From Alphaproteobacteria bacterium HGW-Alphaproteobacteria-4 (GTDB lineage: Bacteria; Pseudomonadota; Alphaproteobacteria; Rhodobacterales; Rhodobacteraceae), in contig PHEE01000002.1 of the NCBI GenBank assembly GCA_002842855.1, forward strand, positions 124,001 to 188,000: a stretch of DNA of 64,000 nt, in the 5' to 3' direction. Below the pieces are notes generated by a model. The model did not search any database, had not been told where the DNA came from, and saw only the letters and a program-made list of their open reading frames with translations. The number at the start of each line of letters is the position of its first letter. The first letter of the stretch is position 1. This document shows positions 36,210 to 44,628 of the stretch, piece by piece. The position numbers and the translations under genes are program-made.

Positions 36210-36548
36210 TTATTTCCACGCGCTCCACGGGAACGGCTTTTCATCCGACCGCCCTGCGAGGAAATGCGAGGCCGCCGCCATCCAGTTTGCAAGACCGTCG
36301 CCAAACCGCATCACACCCTCGTTGCGGCTCTTGCCGAACAGCATCCACAGGAACTGGATCACGGCGCAAAGGCTGATCAGCGCGGTGGCAATACGCAGCA
36401 ACACCATCATCACCAGCATCAAGAGCCCGTGCAGCCAGACGTTCCCCGGCAGATCGCCCGCTTCTGCGGCGGGCGCGGCAGGGGCCTCGTCAGCGGGGCT
36501 TTGCAGCACAACCGGTTCTTCCGGGGTCGGGGTCTTTGGTGTTTTCAT
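36210..36548 (-). CDS. DUF4389-type membrane protein
   Basis: A 112-residue protein with an acidic Pro/Glu-rich cytoplasmic N-terminus (KTPKTPTPEEPVV) and a hydrophobic core (LHGLLMLVMMVLLRIATALISLCAVIQFLWMLF) that could span the membrane twice. The conserved end is GKSRNEGVMRFGDGLANWM...EKPFPWSAWK. This fits DUF4389, a family of unknown function common in proteobacteria. An aaaggag ribosome-binding site precedes the ATG. It converges with yjjW (16 bp between stops) and is not part of the redox operon. Confidence 0.8.
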   Translation of the reverse strand: MKTPKTPTPEEPVVLQSPADEAPAAPAAEAGDLPGNVWLHGLLMLVMMVLLRIATALISLCAVIQFLWMLFGKSRNEGVMRFGDGLANWMAAASHFLAGRSDEKPFPWSAWK

Positions 36549-36786
36549 GACACTCTCCTTTGACTACGGGGGGCGCACGGCACTCTGGCGTGCCATGGCC
36601 GCCTGCGACTCGGGCATGTTTGGCACATATGCGACCGCACGCGCCATGACCCGGATCAACTGAACCGCAGGCAAACGCAAATGCAGGGCACAATTCAAAG
36701 AAATCCCGGCGCTCGCGTTGCGATCATTTGTTCTTTGGCCCTCCGGGGTTTAAAGCTTGCGCTGGGGGGGCTTAGCGAGACGGCCC

Positions 36787-38451
36787 ATGAGTAGTATAGG
36801 TTTTTCCATCCTTCTGCTTTCGCTGGTTGCCATCCTCGGCCTGCTGCTTGGCGCAGTGCGCATACGAGGCGTGGGGCTGGGCATAGGCGGCGTGCTTTTT
36901 GGCGGCATTCTGGTTGGGCATTTTGCGCATCAAGGCGGCTGGGAGATTGACGAAGGCGCTTTGCATTTCATCAAGGAATTCGGCCTTATCCTGTTTGTCT
37001 ATTCAATCGGCAATCAGGTCGGCCCCGGCTTTTTTGCCTCTTTGCGCCGCGCCGGGCTTCAACTTAACGGACTTGCCGCCGCGATCGTGGTCTTGGGCGT
37101 TCTGACCACGTTGGCGCTGCACTATGGGTTTGGTGTGGCGCCCGAGGTTCTGCTCGGGGTCTATTCGGGCGCGGTTACCAACACGCCGTCGCTTGCGGCG
37201 GGGCAACAGATTTTGGCCGAGCTTGGCCAGCCCGCCGCCACGACCGCGCGCCTCGGGCAGGGCTACGCGGTTGCCTATCCATTTGGTATCTTGGGCATTT
37301 TGCTTGCAATGTGGTTGATCAGGGTCGGCTTTGGCATTCTGGTTCCTTCCGAGGTCGCGGCCAGCGAGGCTGCAAGCGGGGCCGGGCGCGGCGGCCTGCT
37401 TTCCGCCAATGTGGCGGTGCGCAACACCAATATCGACGGCATCAGTTGCGCCGAACTGGCCGAGCTGATCGGCAGCTCGGTTATCTGCTCGCGGCTCAAA
37501 TCGGGTGGCGCGCTTCGGGTGCCCAGCCCCGAGGTGCGGTTAACGGCGGGTGACGTGCTGCACCTTGTCAGCGCTGATGCCGCGGCGCTGCACCGTGCAA
37601 CCCTGATCGTCGGCGAAGTGGTGGCAGAATCGCTTTCGACCAAGGGCACCGATTTCCGGTCAGAGCGCGTCGTGGTCACCAACGAAGCGGTGCTTGGCAA
37701 GCACATTGCCGATCTGACCCTGCGCGCGCACGGCAATGTGGTAATCTCGCGGCTGCACCGTGCCGGGGTCGAACTGGTGGCATCGCCGGGGTCGGTGCTA
37801 CAATTTGGCGACATTCTCAACATCGTCGGCCCTGGGGGCGAGATTGACCGGTTGGCAGCACAGGTGGGCAATGCCTCGGCCAAGCTCAATCAGGTGCAGA
37901 TGCTACCGATTTTCATCGGCATCGGGCTGGGGGTGCTTCTGGGGTCGCTGCCGATCCCGTTCCCCAATCTGCCGGCGCCGCTGCGGCTGGGTTTGGCAGG
38001 GGGGCCGCTGATCGCCGCAATCCTGCTGGCGCGGCTCGGCAGTCTTGGGCGGCTTTACTGGTTCATGCCGCCAAGCGCCAATCTGGCGTTGCGCGAAATC
38101 GGCATCGTGTTGTTTCTCGCGGTGGTCGGGCTCGATTCCGGCGCGGGATTTGTGGCGACGCTGACAACGGGCGGCGGGCTTTCCTGGATGGGGTATGGCG
38201 CGGCAATTACCCTTATTCCGCTGCTGGCTGTCGGTGTTTTCGCGCGCCAGGTGTTGCGGATGAACTATCTTACGCTGTGCGGCCTGCTGGCGGGCTCAAT
38301 GACCGACCCGCCGGCGCTTGCCTTTGCCAACGGCGTGCACCCCGGCGCGGGCGCGCCCGCGCTGGCCTATGCCACCGTTTACCCGCTGGTTATGTGCCTG
38401 CGGATACTTTCGCCGCAGATCATGGCGATCATTTTGCTTGTCGGCGCATAG
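36787..38451 (+). CDS. YidE/YbjL/AspT-type transporter with two RCK_C domains
   Basis: A 554-residue inner-membrane protein of the aspartate:alanine exchanger family. Two blocks of five or so transmembrane helices flank a soluble middle with two TrkA-C/RCK_C domains (about residues 210-285 and 295-370). The duplicated family signature is visible in the first half ([42 protein letters not shown]) and in the second ([41 protein letters not shown]). The substrate is unknown; AspT members exchange dicarboxylates or amino acids. It is a single gene with a weak ribosome-binding site; a start 30 bases upstream is possible. Confidence 0.85.
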   Translation: MSSIGFSILLLSLVAILGLLLGAVRIRGVGLGIGGVLFGGILVGHFAHQGGWEIDEGALHFIKEFGLILFVYSIGNQVGPGFFASLRRAGLQLNGLAAAIVVLGVLTTLALHYGFGVAPEVLLGVYSGAVTNTPSLAAGQQILAELGQPAATTARLGQGYAVAYPFGILGILLAMWLIRVGFGILVPSEVAASEAASGAGRGGLLSANVAVRNTNIDGISCAELAELIGSSVICSRLKSGGALRVPSPEVRLTAGDVLHLVSADAAALHRATLIVGEVVAESLSTKGTDFRSERVVVTNEAVLGKHIADLTLRAHGNVVISRLHRAGVELVASPGSVLQFGDILNIVGPGGEIDRLAAQVGNASAKLNQVQMLPIFIGIGLGVLLGSLPIPFPNLPAPLRLGLAGGPLIAAILLARLGSLGRLYWFMPPSANLALREIGIVLFLAVVGLDSGAGFVATLTTGGGLSWMGYGAAITLIPLLAVGVFARQVLRMNYLTLCGLLAGSMTDPPALAFANGVHPGAGAPALAYATVYPLVMCLRILSPQIMAIILLVGA

Positions 38452-38533
38452 GCCCCGCAAAAAACGCGCCACGCCACCGAACAAGACACAGGCGGTGCAG
38501 CCCGCATCCGCAAGGTATCACTGGATGCGGTGT

Positions 38534-39193
38534 TCAGGTTCGCACACCTTCCGGCGCGGAGTGGGCTTTTGCGGCCAAAACAACTTCAACGCGATTTCTG
38601 GCTTTCAGTTTCAACATCAAGCCGGTCATATAGTGTTTTACCGTTCGTTCTGTAATACCGATTTCGTCGGCAATTTCACGGTTTGTGCGCGCCTGAAGCA
38701 AAAGGCCGACGATCTGCTTTTCACGCACCGTCAAGCGCACCTGCGCCTCGCGCGCCTTTCGGCGGACGCTTTCGCGCAGCCCATTCAACACCTGCGCCGA
38801 CAATTGCGGCGTGATGTACATCTGCCCTGCCACAACCGCATCAATGCAATCTATCAACTCGGTCACCGGGTTGCCTTTGAGAACGAACCCGGTCGCGCCC
38901 GCGTCAACCGCCTTCAGCGCCGCGTCAACGCTGGAATATGCCGTGAATACAACAACCTTCGTATCCGGCACCCTGGTTGCGATACTGCCAATGCAGCGAA
39001 AGGCGTCACCCGGCATGCTCAGATCCATGACCAGCACATCTGGCTTTTTGGACAGCGCGATGGCCAAGGCGCCATCTGCCGTGCCGGTATTACCAACAAC
39101 TTCGAAACTATCAATTTCGCCGAATAGCCCAATCAGACCGCTCAATAAAACGGGATGATCGTCAGCAAACGCAATGGTTGCTGTGTATTCCAT
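38534..39193 (-). CDS. NarL/LuxR-family response regulator
   Basis: A 219-residue two-component regulator. The receiver domain has the acidic pocket DDH (residues 11-13), phospho-acceptor D57 in VLVMDLSMPG, T/S in VVFTAYSS and the Lys in GFVLKGNP. The LuxR-type helix-turn-helix follows (LTVREKQIVGLLLQARTNREIADEIGITERTVKHYMTGLMLKL). No histidine kinase is present in the window. It lies 124 bp downstream of the HlyD-type gene on the same strand, so it may be the last gene of the secretion operon and its regulator. Direct repeats upstream of the peroxidase gene are candidate targets (inference). Confidence 0.9.
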   Translation of the reverse strand: MEYTATIAFADDHPVLLSGLIGLFGEIDSFEVVGNTGTADGALAIALSKKPDVLVMDLSMPGDAFRCIGSIATRVPDTKVVVFTAYSSVDAALKAVDAGATGFVLKGNPVTELIDCIDAVVAGQMYITPQLSAQVLNGLRESVRRKAREAQVRLTVREKQIVGLLLQARTNREIADEIGITERTVKHYMTGLMLKLKARNRVEVVLAAKAHSAPEGVRT

Positions 39194-39316
39194 CGCCTAT
39201 CCCCCATAGCAACGCTTTTGGCAGCGCGTCCAGGCCCCGTTCCCCAGTGCAGCATAACAGAAAATTGGAATTCTTATAAGTTCACAATTTTGTCATGATG
39301 CTGAGCAAGAAAAGCC

Positions 39317-40672
39317 TTATTCCTCGCGAAACGCGCGGGCCATCTGGTCGGTAAAGGGCCGCACAAGATAGGCCAGCGCGACCTGCTCCTGCGTTTGCAC
39401 AAACACCTCAACCGGCATCCCCGGCACCAGACCGCGATCACCCAGGGCCGAGAGGTCGCCGACCACCTCGACCTGTCCGGCATAGTAGCTTTCACCGGTC
39501 TGCACATCGCGCGAGGCGGCGGCGGAAATACGGCTGATACGGCCGTCAATTTCCGGCGTCGTACGGTGATTGAACGCGCTGAAACGCAACTTGACTGGCT
39601 GGCCCAGCGATATCTGGTCGATGTCGCGCGTCGCAACACGGAACTCGATCACCAGCAGCGCATCGCTGGGCACCACTGTCAGCAGCCGCTCGGCGGGCGA
39701 AATCACGCCGCCAAGCGTGGTGACCGAAAGATCGAGCACATTGCCGGCAACCGGTGCGCGGATCACCGTGCGCGCCAGCCGGTTCTCGATCACTGTAAGC
39801 CGTTCTTCCGTTTCGGCAATCTGGGCGTCAATCACGCGCAATTCGCGCTGCGCCTCGGTGCGGGCGATTTCGTGAATCGCCAGTTTCTGCAACGTGACTT
39901 CGGCAATGCGCGATCGGGCGCGCGCAATGTTGGCCTCAAGCTCGCCTTGCAGGCCAAGCATGCGCGCAACTTCGCGGTCGAGCGTATAAAGTCTCTGGAT
40001 CTCGATCAGCCCTTTTTCGCGCAGGGCGGTCGCGCGCGCATGCTCCTCGCGCAGCAGCGCCAGTTCTTCGCCCATCGCGCGGCGCTGAAACTCCAGCCCG
40101 GCGATTTCCTCGCTCAACTGGCTGATCTGCTGGTCAAGCTGGCTGCTCTGCGATTGGCGATTGCGCAGGTGGCTAACGTAAAGCCTTGCCTCTGCATCGA
40201 ATATTTCTTGTGCGTTGGCAAACCTCGCCCGGTCTTTCACGCTAATCATCATCGTTTCTGCACCTGTCGCATCAGCATATTTGTGCGCCTGTCGCGCCAG
40301 CAGCTCGGCCAATTGCGCCTGAACAATGGCGCGCTCGGCGCGGATCGACACGTCTTCAAGCTGAAGCAGTATCTGCCCTGCCGCGACATGCTCGCCTTCG
40401 CGCACATCGATACTGCGCACCACGCCACCGTCGGGGTGCTGCACCGCCTTCACATGCGTATCGACAAGCACCGTTCCCGCCGAGACCACGGCCCCCGAAA
40501 GCTTGGCCGTGGCGCCCCATCCGCCCACCCCTGCCAACAAGAAGGTAGCGAAGACCAACCCCGCGATGACCCGACCGCGCAACGAAAAGCTTTGCTCGGT
40601 CTTGCCCGCGCCGCGCGCGCGCGGGGCTGCGGGGTTTCCAAAATGGGTCGGCATTTCCTGAGACGACATCAT
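39317..40672 (-). CDS. HlyD-family type I secretion periplasmic adaptor
   Basis: A 451-residue membrane-fusion protein linking the inner-membrane ABC exporter to a TolC-type outer-membrane channel. One transmembrane segment (VIAGLVFATFLLAGVGGWGATAKL) follows a short cytoplasmic N-terminus. Next come half of a lipoyl-like domain (VKAVQHPDGGVVRSIDVREGEHVAAGQILLQLEDV), a long coiled coil (about residues 140-285) and the returning lipoyl half (VIRAPVAGNVLDLSVTTLGGVISP). The C-terminal signature is LVPGMPVEVFVQTQEQVALAYLVRPF. The start at 40672 sits behind a ggagt ribosome-binding site, 20 bp after the RTX gene stop. It is third in the secretion gene set; TolC is not in the window. Confidence 0.93.
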   Translation of the reverse strand: MMSSQEMPTHFGNPAAPRARGAGKTEQSFSLRGRVIAGLVFATFLLAGVGGWGATAKLSGAVVSAGTVLVDTHVKAVQHPDGGVVRSIDVREGEHVAAGQILLQLEDVSIRAERAIVQAQLAELLARQAHKYADATGAETMMISVKDRARFANAQEIFDAEARLYVSHLRNRQSQSSQLDQQISQLSEEIAGLEFQRRAMGEELALLREEHARATALREKGLIEIQRLYTLDREVARMLGLQGELEANIARARSRIAEVTLQKLAIHEIARTEAQRELRVIDAQIAETEERLTVIENRLARTVIRAPVAGNVLDLSVTTLGGVISPAERLLTVVPSDALLVIEFRVATRDIDQISLGQPVKLRFSAFNHRTTPEIDGRISRISAAASRDVQTGESYYAGQVEVVGDLSALGDRGLVPGMPVEVFVQTQEQVALAYLVRPFTDQMARAFREE

Positions 40673-40691
40673 TGTTACTCCCTGTCGGCGG

Positions 40692-42764
40692 TCAGCCGGT
40701 CTGAATTTCTGAAATGACCGGTATGAGGTAGCCATGAACATTGATCGTGACATCGGCGATCGAGTCATTGTCCAGATCGGCCATGATGATCGTATGGTCG
40801 GCATCGTCGTAACGTTCGTAGCGAACCGTGATCTGCGGGATCAGCGCATTACCCCGATCTTCATCATCGTCGTCATCGTAGATCTCGCCAAAACGTTCTT
40901 CTTCAAGCCGCTCGGCGCGCTTTGAAATTTCGTAGCGCGAGACCCTGATCCGGTCGTCCACCGCGAAATCGAGAATTTCCTGCATCAGATCGCGGCTGAT
41001 TTGGGGCGTGTCATCGGTGACGGTAAAGACAAAGGTGTTGCTGCCGCCGCCACCCGCCACGACCCGCACTGTGGTGCCTATGATGAAGGTGTCGTTGCCA
41101 GATCCGCCGCGCACTTCTTCGATATTGGCGAAACTGTCGGTGCCGGCCGCGCCGCCATCGACGGTTCCGTCGATGAAGTTCACCGTCAATTCATCGGTGA
41201 AGGCTGCGTAACTGATAACGTCATAGCCTTCTCCGCCGTCGATCTGATCATCGCCGAGGCTGGCCAGAATGGTGTCATTGCCCGCGCCGCCCAGCACCGA
41301 GTCGCTGCCTTCGCCGCCGTCGAGCAAATCGTCTCCGCCGCCACCGTCAAGCAGATCGTCGCCCGCGCCGCCAAAGACCACGTCATCACCCGCACCCCCG
41401 GCAAGCGTGTCGGCCCCGGCATCGCCGTATAGCCGATCAGCGCCGTCGCCGCCGTGCAGATCGTCGGCGCCATCGCCCCCATGCAGAATGTCGTTCCCGG
41501 CACCGCCATAAAGCACGTCATCGCCCGCGTCGCCCGCCAGGATATCGTCGCCATCATCGCCAAACAGGCGGTCATTACCGGCGCCACCGCTGATGATGTC
41601 ATTGCCGTTGCCGCCAAAGATGACATCGTTGCCATTGCCGCCGAAAAGCTGGTCATCCCCGTCGCCGCCCAGAATATGGTCGTCGCCGTCGCCGCCATGC
41701 ACCGTGTCATCGCCGGCCCGCGCCTCGATGATGTCGTCGCCGCCAAGCGCGTCAATCGCATCAGCATGGGCAGTGCCGACATGAACATCATCTTGCGGGG
41801 TCAGGGCTTGCCACGCCTGCAAAACATGGAAGGCCGCGCTTTGCACCGCCTGCGTCTGTCCATCGGTGATATCATAGGTCAGGGTAATCGGGCCAAGCAT
41901 GCCCGCCATCGTGGCAATTGCCCAGCCGTCGGCTGTTTCGGTCAAGGTCCCGCCAGAGGCCACAAGGTTGGTCACGCTCAGCGCATCGCCATCCGGGTCG
42001 TGGCTGTGGCGCAGCAGTTCGGCCAGACCGAACAGCAGGATCTGGCCGGACATGACATCGTTGAGCCGCACCGACCGGAACACGACCGGGCCGCGGTTCA
42101 GGGTGCCATTGGCCGGAATGATCGGGTCTTCATCGCAGTCGGCGTCGGGCACCGCAGCCTCAGCCGAAGGGTCGGGCGGCTGCGAACCACTTTCTTCTGC
42201 GCTTTTGTCTGTTTCGGGCTGGCCGGGCGCCTGCGGCGTTTCCGGTTGCCGCACAGTCGCGGGCAAAGGCGGCACCCCTGCCACGTTGCCCCCCTGCGAG
42301 ATCGGCCCGGCGTCGTTGCCGCGCACATAGCTTACGGCAGGCGGAAAGATGCTGCCCAACGTCGCGTGCGGGGCCATGGCCTCGCCATTGGCGGCAATCT
42401 TCGGGTAAGCGATTTTGGCGACCCAGGGTTCCGGGTTCAGAAACATCAACTGCGCCGCACCCGAGGTGAATTCGGCGCCGAAATGCCCTGCACCTTGCGC
42501 ATGTGGCGGCTCGGGCCCGGTCTCGCCCAGCACATCGGCAATCGGCGCGCCGCCTTCGCGGCCATCGGGTTCGGGGCTATTGACATGTGGTTGCGCGGGC
42601 TCAGCGGACCATGCACTTTTCAGATAGGCCACGATGCCGGTAAAGAACAGCGCCAGATAGATCGGCAAACGAGATCGCTTGTCAGGCTGTTTCTCCTCGT
42701 ATTTTTCGCGTCCATCGGGGGCGTTTTCGGCCGACTTTCGCGCTTTTGCTTCAATGATCATCAT
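40692..42764 (-). CDS. Membrane-anchored RTX (calcium-binding repeat) protein
   Basis: A 690-residue protein encoded between the exporter ATPase and the adaptor. A charged N-terminus precedes a single hydrophobic segment (LPIYLALFFTGIVAYLKSAW, about residues 34-53). A Pro-rich region and a cadherin-like domain follow (about 225-315: VRLNDVMSGQILLFGLAELL ... ITLTYDITDGQTQAV). Then come some 18 GGxGxDxxx RTX nonapeptides (about 330-520) that form a calcium beta-roll. The C-terminus has DADHTIIMADLDNDSIADVTI. The start overlaps the ATPase stop (ATGA). It could be a second secreted substrate or a tethered retention/chaperone factor for the giant peroxidase; its exact job is unknown. Confidence 0.8.
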   Translation of the reverse strand: MMIIEAKARKSAENAPDGREKYEEKQPDKRSRLPIYLALFFTGIVAYLKSAWSAEPAQPHVNSPEPDGREGGAPIADVLGETGPEPPHAQGAGHFGAEFTSGAAQLMFLNPEPWVAKIAYPKIAANGEAMAPHATLGSIFPPAVSYVRGNDAGPISQGGNVAGVPPLPATVRQPETPQAPGQPETDKSAEESGSQPPDPSAEAAVPDADCDEDPIIPANGTLNRGPVVFRSVRLNDVMSGQILLFGLAELLRHSHDPDGDALSVTNLVASGGTLTETADGWAIATMAGMLGPITLTYDITDGQTQAVQSAAFHVLQAWQALTPQDDVHVGTAHADAIDALGGDDIIEARAGDDTVHGGDGDDHILGGDGDDQLFGGNGNDVIFGGNGNDIISGGAGNDRLFGDDGDDILAGDAGDDVLYGGAGNDILHGGDGADDLHGGDGADRLYGDAGADTLAGGAGDDVVFGGAGDDLLDGGGGDDLLDGGEGSDSVLGGAGNDTILASLGDDQIDGGEGYDVISYAAFTDELTVNFIDGTVDGGAAGTDSFANIEEVRGGSGNDTFIIGTTVRVVAGGGGSNTFVFTVTDDTPQISRDLMQEILDFAVDDRIRVSRYEISKRAERLEEERFGEIYDDDDDEDRGNALIPQITVRYERYDDADHTIIMADLDNDSIADVTINVHGYLIPVISEIQTG

Positions 42765-44560
42765 GCGCCCTCACCTGCCGAAGATTTTCGCGCGACTCCG
42801 GCCAGAACCAGTGATGGTTGTGCGCGCGGCGCGGGGGCGGGCGCATTGACGGGCATTTTTGGCGTGGAATTCGAGATCACTTCGGATTTCGGCCCAAACG
42901 CCGTGACGCGGCCATTCTGCAAAACCGCGACCAGATCGACCTCGGCCAGTACGCTGGGCCGATGCGCCGCAACAATCACGATACCGCCGCGCGCACGGAT
43001 GCCGGCGATTGCCTTGTTCAGCGCCTGTTCGCCCTCGGCATCCAGAAACGCGTTGGGCTCATCCAGAATCACCAGAAACGGGTCGCCGTAAAGCGCGCGC
43101 GCCAGCCCGATGCGCTGGCGCTGACCGGCAGATAGGGCGGTGCCCATCGGGCCAAGCTGGGTGTCATACCCGTCGGGCAGCCGTACGATCATTTCGTGAA
43201 TGCCTGCGGCTTTCGTCGCGGCAATGATTGCGGCGGGGTCGCGTACCGGCGCCAGCCGCGAGATGTTTTCGATGATGCTGGCGTCGAGCAGCGCCACTTC
43301 TTGCGGCAGATAGCCGACATGCTTGCCGATCTCGGCGCCATCCCACTGTGAAAGGTCGGCATCATCAAGCCGAATATTGCCGCGCAGGGCCGGCCAGATC
43401 CCGGCGATGGCGCGGATCAGGGTTGATTTGCCGCCCCCGGAAGGCCCGATCAACCCAAGCGCCTGGCCCGCCTTAACCTCCAGCGCGACTTCGCTTAGCA
43501 GTATGCGGCCGGTGCCGGGTGCGGCGACGGTAATCTTTTCGATCTTCACCGAATCCTTGGGCGGCGGCAGATCAAGCGGCTTTGTCGCGCCCGACAGCGC
43601 CACGATGGTTTCGCGCAGCCGCGCATAGGCTGTGCGCGCCGAGATCACACCCTTCCAGTTGCCGATGGCAAGGTCGATGGGCGCCAGCGCGCGCGTTGCC
43701 GCCACCGACACCGCGATGATCGCCCCCGCCGACATCTGGCCCTGAATGGTGAAATAGGCGCCCATTCCCAAAAGCGAAGATTGCAGCAGCAGCCGAAACA
43801 CCCGCGAAAAGGCGCCATAGGTGCTGACGATATCGGTGGTTTTCGTTTGCAGCGCCAGATGCTCGGCGTTGGCAAGTGAAAAGCGGTCCACCGCACGATC
43901 AACAAACCCCATCGCCTTGAGGATTTCGGCGTTGCGCGCATTCGAATCCGCTATCGCGCCGCGCGTGACATTGGCCTGCTGCGACGCAAGCGACAGCTTG
44001 CGCGAGCGTAGTTCGGTCCAGATCGTCAACAGCGTCAGAACGAAGGCGCCACCAAGCGTGACCGCGCCCAGCATCGGATGCAGAAAGTATACGAATGCCA
44101 GATACATCGGCACCCATGGCATGTCGAACAGCGCCATCGGCCCCTGACTGCCCATAAAGCCGCGCAGCGTGTCGACATCACGCCCGCGTTCAAGCGCCTC
44201 CGAGGTAGAAAACCCGAACCGCGGCATGTCAACGGTCACGCGATGCGCTATTGGCGCCAGCAGGCGGTCAAGCCGCGCCCCGATGCGAACCAACACCTGT
44301 GCGCGGATCACATCGAACAGCCCCTGAAAAAGGTAAAGCCCGATCGCCAGCACCGAAAGCGCTGCCAGTGTCGGTATCGAACCGCTGGTCAGCGCCCGGT
44401 CATAGATCTGCAACATGTAGAACGCGCCGGTCAACGCCAGCACGTTGATGATCCCCGAGATCGAGAACAGAAACACCCCGATCCCCCGAAACTCGCGCCC
44501 GATCATCGCGTTGCCGCGGCTTTCGGCCAATGATTTTGAACGTTCACCTGACGACGACAT
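42761..44560 (-). CDS. Type I secretion ABC transporter, PrtD/LapB-like permease-ATPase
   Basis: A 599-residue inner-membrane exporter. The transmembrane domain starts with FSISGIINVLALTGAFYMLQIYDRALTS and lacks a C39 peptidase domain, as in PrtD-type exporters of unprocessed RTX proteins. The nucleotide-binding domain has Walker A GPSGGGKST, a Q-loop in GYLPQEVALLD, signature LSAGQRQRIGLARAL, Walker B LVILDEPNAFLD and the switch His in IVAAHRPS. The ATG at 44560 is preferred over a frame 17 codons longer. It is placed 69 bp after the giant peroxidase gene, the obvious export substrate. Confidence 0.93.
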   Translation of the reverse strand: MSSSGERSKSLAESRGNAMIGREFRGIGVFLFSISGIINVLALTGAFYMLQIYDRALTSGSIPTLAALSVLAIGLYLFQGLFDVIRAQVLVRIGARLDRLLAPIAHRVTVDMPRFGFSTSEALERGRDVDTLRGFMGSQGPMALFDMPWVPMYLAFVYFLHPMLGAVTLGGAFVLTLLTIWTELRSRKLSLASQQANVTRGAIADSNARNAEILKAMGFVDRAVDRFSLANAEHLALQTKTTDIVSTYGAFSRVFRLLLQSSLLGMGAYFTIQGQMSAGAIIAVSVAATRALAPIDLAIGNWKGVISARTAYARLRETIVALSGATKPLDLPPPKDSVKIEKITVAAPGTGRILLSEVALEVKAGQALGLIGPSGGGKSTLIRAIAGIWPALRGNIRLDDADLSQWDGAEIGKHVGYLPQEVALLDASIIENISRLAPVRDPAAIIAATKAAGIHEMIVRLPDGYDTQLGPMGTALSAGQRQRIGLARALYGDPFLVILDEPNAFLDAEGEQALNKAIAGIRARGGIVIVAAHRPSVLAEVDLVAVLQNGRVTAFGPKSEVISNSTPKMPVNAPAPAPRAQPSLVLAGVARKSSAGEGA

Positions 44561-44628
44561 GTGATTACCCCGCTGCAAATGGCTTTTTGTGGGGTCTGGC
44601 CGGCAGGTCACCGGCCAGACCTTTCGCT

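Noticed and set aside
41270-41720. Regular short DNA repeats that could resemble a CRISPR array
   Set aside because: They are in-frame RTX nonapeptide codons within a coding sequence; there is no constant repeat with unique spacers and no cas gene.
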